Assembly: GCF_036026595.1 (NCBI RefSeq)
Contig: NZ_JARZFX010000018.1
Location: 1-57,468 of the forward strand
Reading direction: 5' to 3'
From: Virgibacillus_P tibetensis
GTDB taxonomy: Bacteria; Bacillota; Bacilli; Bacillales; Amphibacillaceae
DNA length: 57,468 nucleotides
A program made the translations under genes and the position numbers. This document shows positions 1-7,931 of this stretch, in pieces. Numbering within the stretch: the stretch's first letter is position 1; each line of letters begins with the position of its first letter. Under the pieces are notes generated by a model that was not told the origin of the DNA, did not search any database, and saw nothing but the letters and a program-made list of their open reading frames with translations.

Positions 1-10
1 TCTTTCATAT

Positions 11-24
11 CGCGGGGTGGAGCA
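11..24 (+). pseudogene. truncated 5' copy of the initiator tRNA gene
   Basis: The first 14 nt of the initiator tRNA occur here, preceded by the same 10-nt upstream flank seen at 152-161. Bases 1-24 are identical to 152-175. The copy stops in the D-arm region and is followed directly by the element at 25-108, so it cannot make a tRNA. The window edge hides how far the duplication extends to the left. Confidence 0.8.
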
Positions 25-108
25 AGCCGTCAGCATCAAAGAATATGCTGCTATGGGCAAGCTTGCGAGGAGTGCAGCATCACCGAAATACTTGCAACAC
101 GACGAGCA
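25..108 (+). repeat. tRNA-associated repeat element, copy A (84 nt)
   Basis: This stretch aligns over its whole length with 397-481. Strongly conserved blocks are AGCCGT at the left end, GCTTGCGAGGAGTGCA in the middle (61-76) and CTTGCAACACGACGAGCA at the right end. It begins right after a truncated tRNA 5' end and is followed by about 43 nt of unmatched sequence and then the intact tRNA. GAGCA occurs both just before the element and at its right end. It has no coding capacity and I do not recognise the family. Confidence 0.75.
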
Positions 109-161
109 GTTGGTCGAATACAGAATTACAGCATGGTACAATATAACATTTTCTTTCATAT

Positions 162-238
<77 letters not shown>

Positions 239-257
239 ATTTATATCAATTAAAATT

Positions 258-334
258 GGTCCGGTAGTTCAGTTGGTTAGAATGCCTGCCTGTCACGCAG
301 GAGGTCGCGGGTTCGAGTCCCGTCCGGACCGCCA
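258..334 (+). tRNA. tRNA-Asp (GTC)
   Basis: Acceptor GGTCCGG pairs with CCGGACC. The anticodon loop reads CTGTCAC, the T-arm contains GGTTCGAGTCC and CCA is encoded. Confidence 0.95.
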
Positions 335-372
335 TTTATATATGTATTTTGTTCAATTTTTTACAATTATAT

Positions 373-396
373 GGCTCGGTAGCTCAGTCGGTAGAG
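373..396 (+). pseudogene. truncated 5' copy of tRNA-Phe
   Basis: The first 24 nt of the Phe tRNA at 552 are repeated here together with about 15-20 nt of upstream flank. The copy breaks off at GGTAGAG in the D-arm and is replaced by the repeat element at 397. Confidence 0.85.
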
Positions 397-481
397 AGCC
401 GTACGCATCATTGAATTTACTTCTATGTGCAGGCTTGCGAGGAGTGCAACTCCAATGATATCACTTGCAACACGACGAGCA
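397..481 (+). repeat. tRNA-associated repeat element, copy B (85 nt)
   Basis: This is the partner of copy A (25-108), with the same AGCCGT left end, the same GCTTGCGAGGAGTGCA core and the same CTTGCAACACGACGAGCA right end. The intervening bases differ. It follows a truncated tRNA-Phe 5' end. About 55 nt of unmatched sequence then lead to a second copy of the Phe upstream flank and the complete gene. Confidence 0.75.
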
Positions 482-551
482 TATTGCTTCAATGAGATTA
501 CTTCAAAGTTATTTGAAATGCGAAAACAATGTTCAGTTTTTACAATTATAT

Positions 552-627
552 GGCTCGGTAGCTCAGTCGGTAGAGCAAGGGACTGAAAATCCCTGTGTCG
601 GCGGTTCGATTCCGTCCCGAGCCACCA
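552..627 (+). tRNA. tRNA-Phe (GAA)
   Basis: Acceptor GGCTCGG pairs with CCGAGCC. The anticodon loop is CTGAAAA and CCA is encoded. It is the intact copy downstream of the partial duplicate at 373-396. Confidence 0.95.
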
Positions 628-650
628 TTTTTCCATTTAAACATTTATGT

Positions 651-735
651 GGAGGGGTAGCGAAGTGGCTAAACGCGGCGGACTGTAAATCCGCTCCCTC
701 AGGGTTCGGCAGTTCGAATCTGCCCCCCTCCACCA
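651..735 (+). tRNA. tRNA-Tyr (GTA)
   Basis: Class II tRNA of 85 nt with a long variable arm. Acceptor GGAGGGG pairs with CCCCTCC, the anticodon loop is CTGTAAA and CCA is encoded. Confidence 0.95.
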
Positions 736-752
736 TTATGTTTTTTTATATT

Positions 753-826
753 AGGGGTATAGTTTAACGGCAAAACGAAGGTCTCCAAAACCTTTGATGT
801 GGGTTCGATTCCTACTACCCCTGCCA
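753..826 (+). tRNA. tRNA-Trp (CCA)
   Basis: Acceptor AGGGGTA pairs with TACCCCT. The anticodon loop is CTCCAAA, followed by the T-arm and an encoded 3' CCA. Confidence 0.93.
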
Positions 827-838
827 ATTATTTTTCAT

Positions 839-912
839 GGCGATCGTGGCGAAGGGGTTAACGCACCGGATTGTGGCTCCGGCATTCGTGGGTTCAATTC
901 CCATCGGTCGCC
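839..912 (+). tRNA. tRNA-His (GTG)
   Basis: Anticodon loop TTGTGGC. A genomically encoded extra 5' G (position -1) faces the C discriminator, as in other bacterial His tRNAs. The 3' end runs GCCC then T, so CCA is not encoded and must be added after transcription, unlike most neighbours. Confidence 0.9.
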
Positions 913-925
913 CTTTTTATATTAT

Positions 926-1000
926 TGGGCTATAGCCAAGCGGTAAGGCATCGGGTTTTGATCCCGTGTATCCCAGGTTCGAATCCTGGTAGCCCAGCCA
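926..1000 (+). tRNA. tRNA-Gln (TTG)
   Basis: Acceptor TGGGCTA pairs with TAGCCCA. The anticodon loop is TTTTGAT and CCA is encoded. Confidence 0.94.
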
Positions 1001-1003
1001 ATT

Positions 1004-1078
1004 GCGGAAGTAGTTCAGTGGTAGAACATCACCTTGCCAAGGTGGGGGTCGCGGGTTCGAATCCCGTCTTCCGCTCCA
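1004..1078 (+). tRNA. tRNA-Gly (GCC)
   Basis: Acceptor GCGGAAG pairs with CTTCCGC. The anticodon loop is TTGCCAA and CCA is encoded. Only three bases separate it from the Gln gene. Confidence 0.94.
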
Positions 1079-1097
1079 ATAATATAGTGCATTCTAG

Positions 1098-1171
<74 letters not shown>

Positions 1172-1255
1172 AAAATACCCCAATGTGAGTTTATATTCAG
1201 ACACGTAGACTAAATAGTCTATCTGTTCAAATTTGTATAACATTGGTAAAATCTT

Positions 1256-1337
1256 GCCTGAGTGGTGGAACTGGCATACACGCAGCACTCAAAATGCTGT
1301 GCCGCGAGGCTTGTGGGTTCGAATCCCACCTCAGGTA
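1256..1337 (+). tRNA. tRNA-Leu (CAA)
   Basis: Class II tRNA with a long variable arm and anticodon loop CTCAAAA. Acceptor GCCTGAG pairs with CTCAGGT, giving a G:U first pair. The sequence after the A discriminator is TCA, so CCA is not encoded. It is the last gene of the array. Confidence 0.9.
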
Positions 1338-1350
1338 TCATAAAATGAAG

Positions 1351-1380
1351 ACTTTCAACGCTAATGTTGAAAGTTTTTTT
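1351..1380 (+). terminator. rho-independent terminator of the tRNA array
   Basis: A 9-bp stem ACTTTCAAC/GTTGAAAGT around GCTAAT is followed by seven T. It lies 11 nt after the Leu tRNA and ends the tRNA transcript. Just downstream (about 1395-1418) is a perfect AT-rich palindrome without a role I can name. Confidence 0.85.
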
Positions 1381-1485
1381 GTTTCTCTAAAATATATATT
1401 AGTTTTTTAAAACTAATATAGAAGACACGCAAACTCTTATACCCTGTATACTTGAGTTGCACACATACGCCATCTAAGCGGCGAT

Positions 1486-1688
1486 CTATGTAACAGAGCT
1501 TAAATTTTTCTTTACCAAATAAGAAACAACTAATGAAATTACTGGCACAAAGGGTGCTAAAATAAACATCACAAAAAAATTATTGGTGTTAATATAGCAA
1601 CTCCCCCAAAGAATAATGACATTTGAGAGATTTTCTTCAAGCCATAGAAAAGTATTAATATTATGATAGAATAAGGCAACCAATTCAT
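1486..1688 (-). pseudogene. small two-helix membrane protein interrupted by a frameshift
   Basis: An AGGAGGTG ribosome site (1699-1706, minus strand) precedes an ATG at 1688 opening MNWLPYSIIILILFYG. The frame stops after 39 codons just past a run of seven T. One extra base in that run would join it to a second frame continuing VMFILAPFVPVISLVVSYL, giving a protein of about 66 residues with two hydrophobic helices. This is either a slippage-type mutation or frameshifted expression. I do not recognise the family. Confidence 0.5.
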
Positions 1689-1756
1689 AGGATTAAGCAC
1701 CTCCTAATTATCTATTAATCATAAAATAATAGAAGCAATGAAGTTAAAAAAGAATC

Positions 1757-1795
1757 AAAAAAGCAGCCGTAAATCCTTTGGGGATTTATGGCTGC
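1757..1795 (-). terminator. terminator of the penicillin-binding protein gene
   Basis: On the minus strand the stem GCAGCCATAAATCC pairs with GGATTTACGGCTGC and is followed by six T. It starts a few bases after the stop codon of the gene at 1800-3869. Confidence 0.85.
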
Positions 1796-1799
1796 CATT

Positions 1800-3869
1800 T
1801 TATTCGGACTCGTTTTCTTCATCCTGTTCTTTTTTTACTTCAAAATAGGCCTCTAATATCCTTTGTCCAATCCTATGGTTAATCGGATGTCGATCATTAA
1901 CTATACCTAAATGTGGAATAGTTATTGCAAATGCTATTTCTGGCTCATCATAGGGTGCATAGCCTACTAATGAAAGGTTTTCGGTATTTACCCCGTCGAT
2001 ACTATTTTCGGCAGTTCCTGTTTTTCCTGCTGCCTTATAATCTCGGTATTCTGGAGTTCCAAAGTAGTTATAACCTGTACCACCTGATTCCTGAAAAACC
2101 TGTCGAAACCCTTCTTGAACACGACTAATCTCACTTGAATCCATTTGAATTCTGTTTAAAACGTCTGTAGTGGTACTTCTATATACGGAACCTTGTTCAT
2201 CTGTTGATAGAGCTGGGTTACGAATTTCTTTTAAGAAATGCGGTCTTACTCGATACCCATCATTAGCGATTGTTGATACATACTGTGCTAGTTGCATCGT
2301 AGTAAAAGTATCGTATTGCCCTATAGCATAGTCCATCAACAAACCAGGTTGTTGGTATGAGTTACCCTCGAGTCCTGTAGATTCATATGGATAGTCTATA
2401 CCTGTAGGAGCACCTAACCCAAATTGTCTGAAGTAATTTCTCATCTCTTGCCAAGCGGAAGTATTAAATGAAGCATTACTCCCATCTGGAAATGGATATC
2501 TATGTTCTCCTCCCATTTTTAATGCAATATAAAACATGTATACGTTAGAGGAAAGTTTTAATGCGCTATAATCATTAACTGGACCCAGATCTCTGTATGA
2601 GCCTTTTCCCCTTGTGTCGTCTGCAATTTTTAATCGTCTATCATTAAATACTTGACCAGGAGTTGTTACTCCAGACTCATACCCTGCTAACACTGTAGCT
2701 CCTTTAATAGTTGAACCAGGCAGGTGTGAATCATGCATTGTTTTAAATGAAGTATTTATATACTCATTTTCTTCTTTGTCATGTGTTTGTCCACTGACAG
2801 CTAATAGTTCTCCGGTTTGTGGATTCATCACAACTGCTAGCGCATCCTCTAAATAGCGGTGTTGGTTTGGGTGCTTTTTGATAGTTTTTTCCAATTCTTC
2901 CTGCACGATCTTATCCACTTCTTGTTGAAATTGCATATCTATCGTTAATATTAAATCTTTGCCTGGGTTTCCTTCCACAATGGTCGTAGAATCAATTACA
3001 GTTCCATCCTTCTCTGTAGTATATTGAATTTCTTCTTTCCTGCCGCGTAATATATCTTCGTAATACTCTTCTAGTCCACTTTTTCCAACTCGATCATTTC
3101 TGCTATAGCCCCGGGTTAAGTAATATTGTTCCCGATCTTCTGGAATTCCTTGTTCTTGAGTTGTTATTGATCCTGCTAAACTACGAAATGTATTTTCATA
3201 GGGGTATTCTCTTACCCAGTCGGTTGTAGCGTTAATACCGGGAAGATCACCAAGATTTTCAGCGACTTCAGCATATTCAGTTGATGTTACGTCTCTGTTT
3301 TTAACAACTTGCGGAGTCAGGGAGTAAGCTTTATCAAGCTCCGCTTTGATAGCTATTACTTCTTTTTCTTCGTCAGAAAAGTTACTAATCTCTTCTTCTG
3401 TAATTGTCTCTAATATAGCACTGTATTGTTCTGCAGGAGTCATTTCATCTGCTTCAGTTTCAGATAAACGACTGTCGGCTTCTTCTGTGTTTAATAAGTA
3501 CCAGTATTCCTTTTTGTTTCTTTCTGTAATTCCATCAGTATCCATAGAAAGAAATTCAGCTAGTTTCTTGGCTACATCCAGTCTATCTTTTGCTTGAATA
3601 CCTTTAGCTGGAGTATAGGTTATAGAGTATAGAGCTTTATTGTCGACTACTACATTATAATTCTTATCGTATATTTTCCCTCTTGGTACTGGAATTTTCG
3701 TAGTGTCCTGAATCGTTCGATCTATTTCTTCCTGAAAAGAGTCTCCATTTAATATTTGGACAACCCCCAATTGAAGTATTAATGCAGCAAATAACAAGAA
3801 TACAACAAAAAACAGTATGTTTAATCGTAAGGGAATTTGCACTACTTTATTTTTTGTGTTTTTTCTCAT
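1800..3869 (-). CDS. class B penicillin-binding protein (PbpA/PbpH-like transpeptidase)
   Basis: A monofunctional peptidoglycan DD-transpeptidase that cross-links stem peptides outside the membrane. The N-terminal basic stretch and one membrane helix (about residues 13-38) are followed by a dimerisation/pedestal region and the catalytic domain. The three active-site motifs are visible: S386-T-I-K389 in PGSTIKG, S440-S-N442, and K616-T-G618. The length of 689 residues is close to B. subtilis PbpA and PbpH, the elongation-specific paralogues, and the sequence resembles these more than the division enzyme PBP2B. A strong AAGGGGG site precedes the ATG. It stands alone between its terminator and a long AT-rich leader. 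Which paralogue it matches cannot be settled by eye. Confidence 0.9.
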   Translation of the reverse strand: MRKNTKNKVVQIPLRLNILFFVVFLLFAALILQLGVVQILNGDSFQEEIDRTIQDTTKIPVPRGKIYDKNYNVVVDNKALYSITYTPAKGIQAKDRLDVAKKLAEFLSMDTDGITERNKKEYWYLLNTEEADSRLSETEADEMTPAEQYSAILETITEEEISNFSDEEKEVIAIKAELDKAYSLTPQVVKNRDVTSTEYAEVAENLGDLPGINATTDWVREYPYENTFRSLAGSITTQEQGIPEDREQYYLTRGYSRNDRVGKSGLEEYYEDILRGRKEEIQYTTEKDGTVIDSTTIVEGNPGKDLILTIDMQFQQEVDKIVQEELEKTIKKHPNQHRYLEDALAVVMNPQTGELLAVSGQTHDKEENEYINTSFKTMHDSHLPGSTIKGATVLAGYESGVTTPGQVFNDRRLKIADDTRGKGSYRDLGPVNDYSALKLSSNVYMFYIALKMGGEHRYPFPDGSNASFNTSAWQEMRNYFRQFGLGAPTGIDYPYESTGLEGNSYQQPGLLMDYAIGQYDTFTTMQLAQYVSTIANDGYRVRPHFLKEIRNPALSTDEQGSVYRSTTTDVLNRIQMDSSEISRVQEGFRQVFQESGGTGYNYFGTPEYRDYKAAGKTGTAENSIDGVNTENLSLVGYAPYDEPEIAFAITIPHLGIVNDRHPINHRIGQRILEAYFEVKKEQDEENESE

Positions 3870-4258
3870 TTTTTTCCCCCTTGTTTATGGTAGATTCGCA
3901 AATATTATTGAAGTATTGCTATATAATTGCGGGATTTTGTATTAATTAAAAATTATATTTTTATGTAAAAGTCCCTAATAAAAAATTACTATGAAAGCAA
4001 CTTGTAGAAGTATGATCGTTATTAAAAATTAAGACGAAGTTTACAAAAAATCGGCAATACATTTTTTCCTTTTTAACATGTCTTTTTCACTAATTAATAC
4101 TTAAACTAAGCAATCAATTATATCTCACCTTTACATATTACCATTTTGGTCGCTTTAACTAAACTAAATAGGAAGAAAAAGGAGGAACTCTCTCTGGATT
4201 TTAAAAACATAGTTGCGTATAATGCATAGATAATAAGGAAGACAGTGGAGGTATTTAT
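3870..4258. other. 389-bp intergenic region, no gene seen
   Basis: An AT-rich gap between divergent genes, expected to hold the promoter of the penicillin-binding protein gene (minus) and of the HAD phosphatase (plus). I found no convincing ORF, RNA or repeat. A GGAGG at 4247-4251 is the ribosome site of the next gene. Confidence 0.5.
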
Positions 4259-4822
4259 CTGAATATATTATGGGATTTTGATGGCACATTAATTAACACG
4301 TATCCTGCATATACACGATTATTTACACAAGTTTTGGAAGAAACTACTGACCCAGATGAAATATATAAACATTTAAAAAAATCTTTTTCTCATGCCATGC
4401 AATACTATAAGTTAACAGAACATCAGGTGGAAGAGTTACGTTTTCTGGAAAGTAAAATAGAACAACGAGATGTTAAGCCTTTTCCTGGAGTTGAAAAGGT
4501 TCTAAAGTTTGCATCAAAGAATGTTATCATGACACATAAGGATAGAGAAGGAGTAGACTCTATTCTTAAGTATTATGGCATGACTCACTATTTCACTGAT
4601 ATTGTTTCTATTGATGATGGATTTCCCCGGAAGCCAGATGCTTCTGCTTATCGTTATTTACATAGGAAATACACAATAGATTTAGTTATAGGGGATAGAG
4701 AGTTGGATATTCTACCTGCAAAGGAATTAGGAATTAAAACATGCCTGTTTCAAAATAAAAAGGCAGTTGCTGACTTTTATATTGACAATTATACAACCTT
4801 TTTTGAGGAAGTAACGTTATAA
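4259..4822 (+). CDS. HAD-family phosphatase (phosphoglycolate phosphatase-like)
   Basis: A haloacid dehalogenase-type hydrolase, likely acting on a small phosphorylated metabolite in the cytoplasm. Motif I WDFDGT lies at residues 5-10 and is only included if translation begins at the CTG at 4259, which sits 7 nt after a GGAGG. The first in-frame ATG (4334) would delete the nucleophile Asp. Motif II (IMTHK), motif III lysine (RKPD) and motif IV (IGDRELD) follow in order, with a small helical cap between I and II. The protein would be 187 residues. CTG starts are rare in Bacillaceae. ATT at 4253 is in frame but too close to the ribosome site. Confidence 0.82.
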   Translation: MNILWDFDGTLINTYPAYTRLFTQVLEETTDPDEIYKHLKKSFSHAMQYYKLTEHQVEELRFLESKIEQRDVKPFPGVEKVLKFASKNVIMTHKDREGVDSILKYYGMTHYFTDIVSIDDGFPRKPDASAYRYLHRKYTIDLVIGDRELDILPAKELGIKTCLFQNKKAVADFYIDNYTTFFEEVTL

Positions 4823-4865
4823 CCCAGTCAAAAAAGAAATATCAACAAGAGAGAGAAGGAGAAAT

Positions 4866-5510
4866 ATGATACTTACAATTCGCTGGGCTTTTTTTGTGAT
4901 GGGAATTCTATTATTCAGTTTTGGAATTACTGTCGCACTAAGTGTACAGCATTTAGGGATTCATCCTTGGGATGTTTTGAATGTAGCACTTTTTGAGAAA
5001 ATTGGTCTGTCTATAGGGACTTGGGCGATTATTATCTCTATATCTTTAATTGGTGTTTCTTGGATTCTGGATAAAAGCTATATTAAGCTAGGAACCTTTT
5101 TCAATGCTGTCTTAGTAGGTGCGTTTGTTGACCTTTTTTTGTGGTTGGATTTTCTGCCGGGGGCAACTAGCACATGGATTGATTTTATTGTCATTATTAC
5201 GGGAATCATTATTATGGGGATAGGTGGAGGCTTATATAACTCTGCTGGTGTAGGTGCAGGACCTCGTGATGGATTTATGCTGTCTATTTCGGATAAACTG
5301 GGGGCTCCAGTAGGAAGAGTGCGTATTATTACAGAGAGTGGTGTGCTCTTAATCGGTATTTTCTTAGGTGGACCTGTGTTTATTTTTACGTTTTTATTTA
5401 CTTTTATCCAGAGTCCGTTGTTCCAGTATTCTTATTTGAAGTTTGGACGTCTTATTTCTCGTATCGAGTACAAGCACTTGAATAAACAATTACCACGATC
5501 AAGCGCATAG
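4866..5510 (+). CDS. YczE/YitT-type integral membrane protein
   Basis: A 214-residue protein with five or six hydrophobic helices. The glycine-rich GIGGGLYNSAGVGAGPRDG segment around residues 120-138 is characteristic of the YczE branch of YitT-like proteins. In B. subtilis yczE is needed for surfactin production by an unclear mechanism, and no biosynthetic gene is nearby here. The ribosome site AGAAGGAG precedes the ATG. The gene follows the HAD phosphatase by 43 nt and may share its transcript. Confidence 0.75.
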   Translation: MILTIRWAFFVMGILLFSFGITVALSVQHLGIHPWDVLNVALFEKIGLSIGTWAIIISISLIGVSWILDKSYIKLGTFFNAVLVGAFVDLFLWLDFLPGATSTWIDFIVIITGIIIMGIGGGLYNSAGVGAGPRDGFMLSISDKLGAPVGRVRIITESGVLLIGIFLGGPVFIFTFLFTFIQSPLFQYSYLKFGRLISRIEYKHLNKQLPRSSA

Positions 5511-5757
5511 CCTGAAGGCATCGAATGACAGAATAAAGCTTCAGTAGTGCTGCTAAATCCTAGTTGCCGTTATGATGTGCTGATATAAACTTATTAAAAT
5601 TTATAAATGGATCGATATATTGCTGTGAAGTTGTTAATTTGCTTTAGAGAAAATCTGATTTCCATGCTTACAAACAGGTTTAAAACACGATTTTCATCAT
5701 ATGCAGTATTTACACCTCTATGCTACTATGGTGAAAATAGCAAAGGGGGGAATATAT

Positions 5758-6432
5758 ATGTCAATGAGAAAAGATAATATTATTTACTTTCCAAATAATG
5801 TACAAGAGCAATTAGTAACTATTTTGGATGAAGTTTTTTATTTTTCAATTCATACACAGGATGAACTGATTCTGACACTTACAGAAGAGTTAATTATGGC
5901 AATGGGGGTTTCTGAGGACCTTGCAGACCGATCCTTCTCACAGCTCGTATGGTGGATAACATTTTGTTTGCCTATAGGAAAACAAGGAGAGACCATCTAC
6001 AAGCAATATTTGATGAAGAATAAGCAGAACTGGGGGAATAAGGGACCGCTGCTTAAAGAAGTATTAGTAAGCTGGTTGAATGTTAGTCCAGGTTTTTACT
6101 ACGTGGAGAATAATGAAATTTATAGTGAAAAGGTATTCACTTTATGTGATTTGTTTGAAAGAAAAAATAAACTGGTGTGTATATACAATGAAATTTTTCA
6201 ACCGCCCAAACGAGGGGAATTAGTAACCGGCCTGTTAATACCTATGGGTAACGGAACCTATACTAATCAAAATGGATTTTTGCATCTCCCACAGGATTTA
6301 TCTCACACTGTAACACATGAAATTGTCTCCTATTTTAATCACCATGCCAAATCCCCTAATTACCAATTAAACTCACATTTGTATCCTCAATTGATAACCT
6401 TAGCCCTTCAAACAATCGAACGGGAAATATAG
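5758..6432 (+). CDS. hypothetical protein
   Basis: A soluble protein of 224 residues from the ATG at 5758, which follows AAAGGGGGG with normal spacing. An ATG 57 nt upstream is in frame but lacks a ribosome site. I do not recognise the family. It is rich in aromatic residues, has no membrane helix or signal peptide, and contains a GELVTGLLIPMGNGTY segment near residue 158. It stands alone, with about 250 bp free upstream. Confidence 0.6.
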   Translation: MSMRKDNIIYFPNNVQEQLVTILDEVFYFSIHTQDELILTLTEELIMAMGVSEDLADRSFSQLVWWITFCLPIGKQGETIYKQYLMKNKQNWGNKGPLLKEVLVSWLNVSPGFYYVENNEIYSEKVFTLCDLFERKNKLVCIYNEIFQPPKRGELVTGLLIPMGNGTYTNQNGFLHLPQDLSHTVTHEIVSYFNHHAKSPNYQLNSHLYPQLITLALQTIEREI

Positions 6433-6584
6433 GTGAAAGCAATTGATGTATAAAACAGAAAATTCAATTACCTATTTCGCCAGCTATAAGATACGAATTA
6501 TTTTCATAGAAGTGTTGTCTGCAGAAAAGGTACAAATGAAAATGACCAAAGAAAAGGTACAGCTTCTTTGGTCCCAGGGTTCTG

Positions 6585-6725
6585 CTATATATTAATTTCA
6601 ACAGATTCAGACAGAGCTCTGTCTATATCATACTCCTCAATTATTTCCTGCAGCCAAATCCAACAAAAAATTAATACAGCAATTGTTGCTAATAGTATTA
6701 ATAAGACAATTAGTTTGCCTTTCAT
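6585..6725 (-). CDS. 46-residue single-helix membrane protein
   Basis: The ATG at 6725 follows GGAGAGG with good spacing on the minus strand. The product begins MKGKLIVLLILLATIAVLIF, a single membrane helix with a positive N-terminus, then a short acidic tail (EEYDIDRALSESVEIN). Such tiny proteins are common in Bacillaceae and this one has no recognisable function. A 10-bp inverted repeat GACCAAAGAA/TTCTTTGGTC (6544-6573) just after its stop may end transcription, though the T-tract is poor. Confidence 0.6.
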   Translation of the reverse strand: MKGKLIVLLILLATIAVLIFCWIWLQEIIEEYDIDRALSESVEINI

Positions 6726-7004
6726 ATAATATCCTCTCCTTCAGCCTCTAAACTAAGATTACCAAACCGTTCTCCAGCTGTAAATACGTAAGCATTTCTC
6801 ATGCTAGAATGAAGATCATGTTAGGGTCAGGCAGTTATTTCATATCATTAAGATATCATGGATTAATGTAATTTAGAGCTAGTGATCGTAAGAAACATCC
6901 ACTGTAGTCATGAAAAAAGTGAAAATTCACAAGAGTTACTTGCAATTCTGAGGAATTAGTATGATATAATTATAAAAAGCTAGTTTCCTAAAGAGGTGGA
7001 GCAT

Positions 7005-7421
7005 TTGTTTAACCGTATTCTATTGGCAGCAGACGGATCCGAACACTCTGTACGATCGGCTCGCTATGCAATTGATCTTGCTGAAAAATACAACGCTGCA
7101 GTTGTTGCTGTATACGTTGTCGACAGGCAAAAGGCAAAGTCAGATGTTCTGCATGCGACGAACAAGTTCGAAATAGAAAAAAAACGTAAAGAGAAGATTA
7201 AATCAGTTACCAGTTTACTAAAGGAATCAAAAATTGATTATAAAGTGCAGGTGCTGCATGGTGAGGCAGGCCCAACAGTAGTTAGATATGCTAATGATAA
7301 TCATTTTGACTGTGTAGTAATTGGCAGCCGAGGGCTTAATAACCTGCAGACCTTCATCCTGGGCAGTGTAAGTCATAAAGTTGCAAAACGGGTAGAATGT
7401 CCAGTTCTGATAGTTAAATAG
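7005..7421 (+). CDS. universal stress protein, UspA family
   Basis: A 138-residue cytoplasmic ATP-binding protein with a Rossmann-like fold. The N-terminus reads RILLAADGSEHS and the C-terminal nucleotide loop GSRGLNNLQTFILGS fits the G-2x-G-9x-G(S/T) signature, so it is the ATP-binding subtype. The TTG at 7005 is placed 5-6 nt after GAGGTGG. The GTG at 6996 lies inside that site. A TATAAT box lies near 6963. The gene is monocistronic, with its own terminator. Confidence 0.88.
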   Translation: MFNRILLAADGSEHSVRSARYAIDLAEKYNAAVVAVYVVDRQKAKSDVLHATNKFEIEKKRKEKIKSVTSLLKESKIDYKVQVLHGEAGPTVVRYANDNHFDCVVIGSRGLNNLQTFILGSVSHKVAKRVECPVLIVK

Positions 7422-7428
7422 TAGTTTC

Positions 7429-7463
7429 AGAAGTTGTCTGAACAGGGGGACAACTTCTTTTTT
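7429..7463 (+). terminator. terminator of the universal stress gene
   Basis: A 10-bp perfect stem AGAAGTTGTC/GACAACTTCT is followed by a T-tract. Confidence 0.9.
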
Positions 7464-7470
7464 AATGTAT

Positions 7471-7902
7471 GGAAATTATAAAATTTGTGGGCTGTGTATG
7501 ACGAATTAAATTATCTAGCCACGTCCAGCTTCGACGGACAGGACGTCCTAGTGCCGATGAAGCCACAGGACGTGGCGTTTTCATCGGCCAGTGTCCATCA
7601 CCAAATGTCCTTTTCGGAAACCTCCTTAATCTAGCTCAACATCGATTCGTTACGGATAAGGAAGGCCGACTATTCCTGAGCTTGTGCTCAGGCGTCGACA
7701 TACCCCTATTTAGGGGCATGTTTCCTTTTATGAACTTGACTTATCGCCAGAAAAGGCGAAAGTCTAAGTGAATCTTATACTCTGGAGTAGGGGAAGATCG
7801 ACTAAATACGCCGCTCCAGAGCTACTACGTCGACCCACCCTCGGGTGCGCGGGCGCAGTCCGTACGTCCCTAAACGGGCGGCTTGCGCTTTTGTTCATAG
7901 AA
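7471..7902. repeat. long GC-rich interspersed repeat, copy R1
   Basis: A block of about 430 bp that is more GC-rich than its surroundings. Its left 58 bp match 33037-33093. The bulk (7590-7902) matches 24417-24738 base for base over long runs, and a module near 7540-7585 resembles the short repeats at 22 kb and 40 kb. Hairpins are conserved between copies: CTGAGC/GCTCAG, CCCCTA/TAGGGG and CGCC/GGCG. CCACGTCC and GGACGTGG bracket the left module. No coding frame is supported. Confidence 0.8.
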
Positions 7903-7931
7903 AGAAAAAACTCTGTGAAAGATGTAATAAA

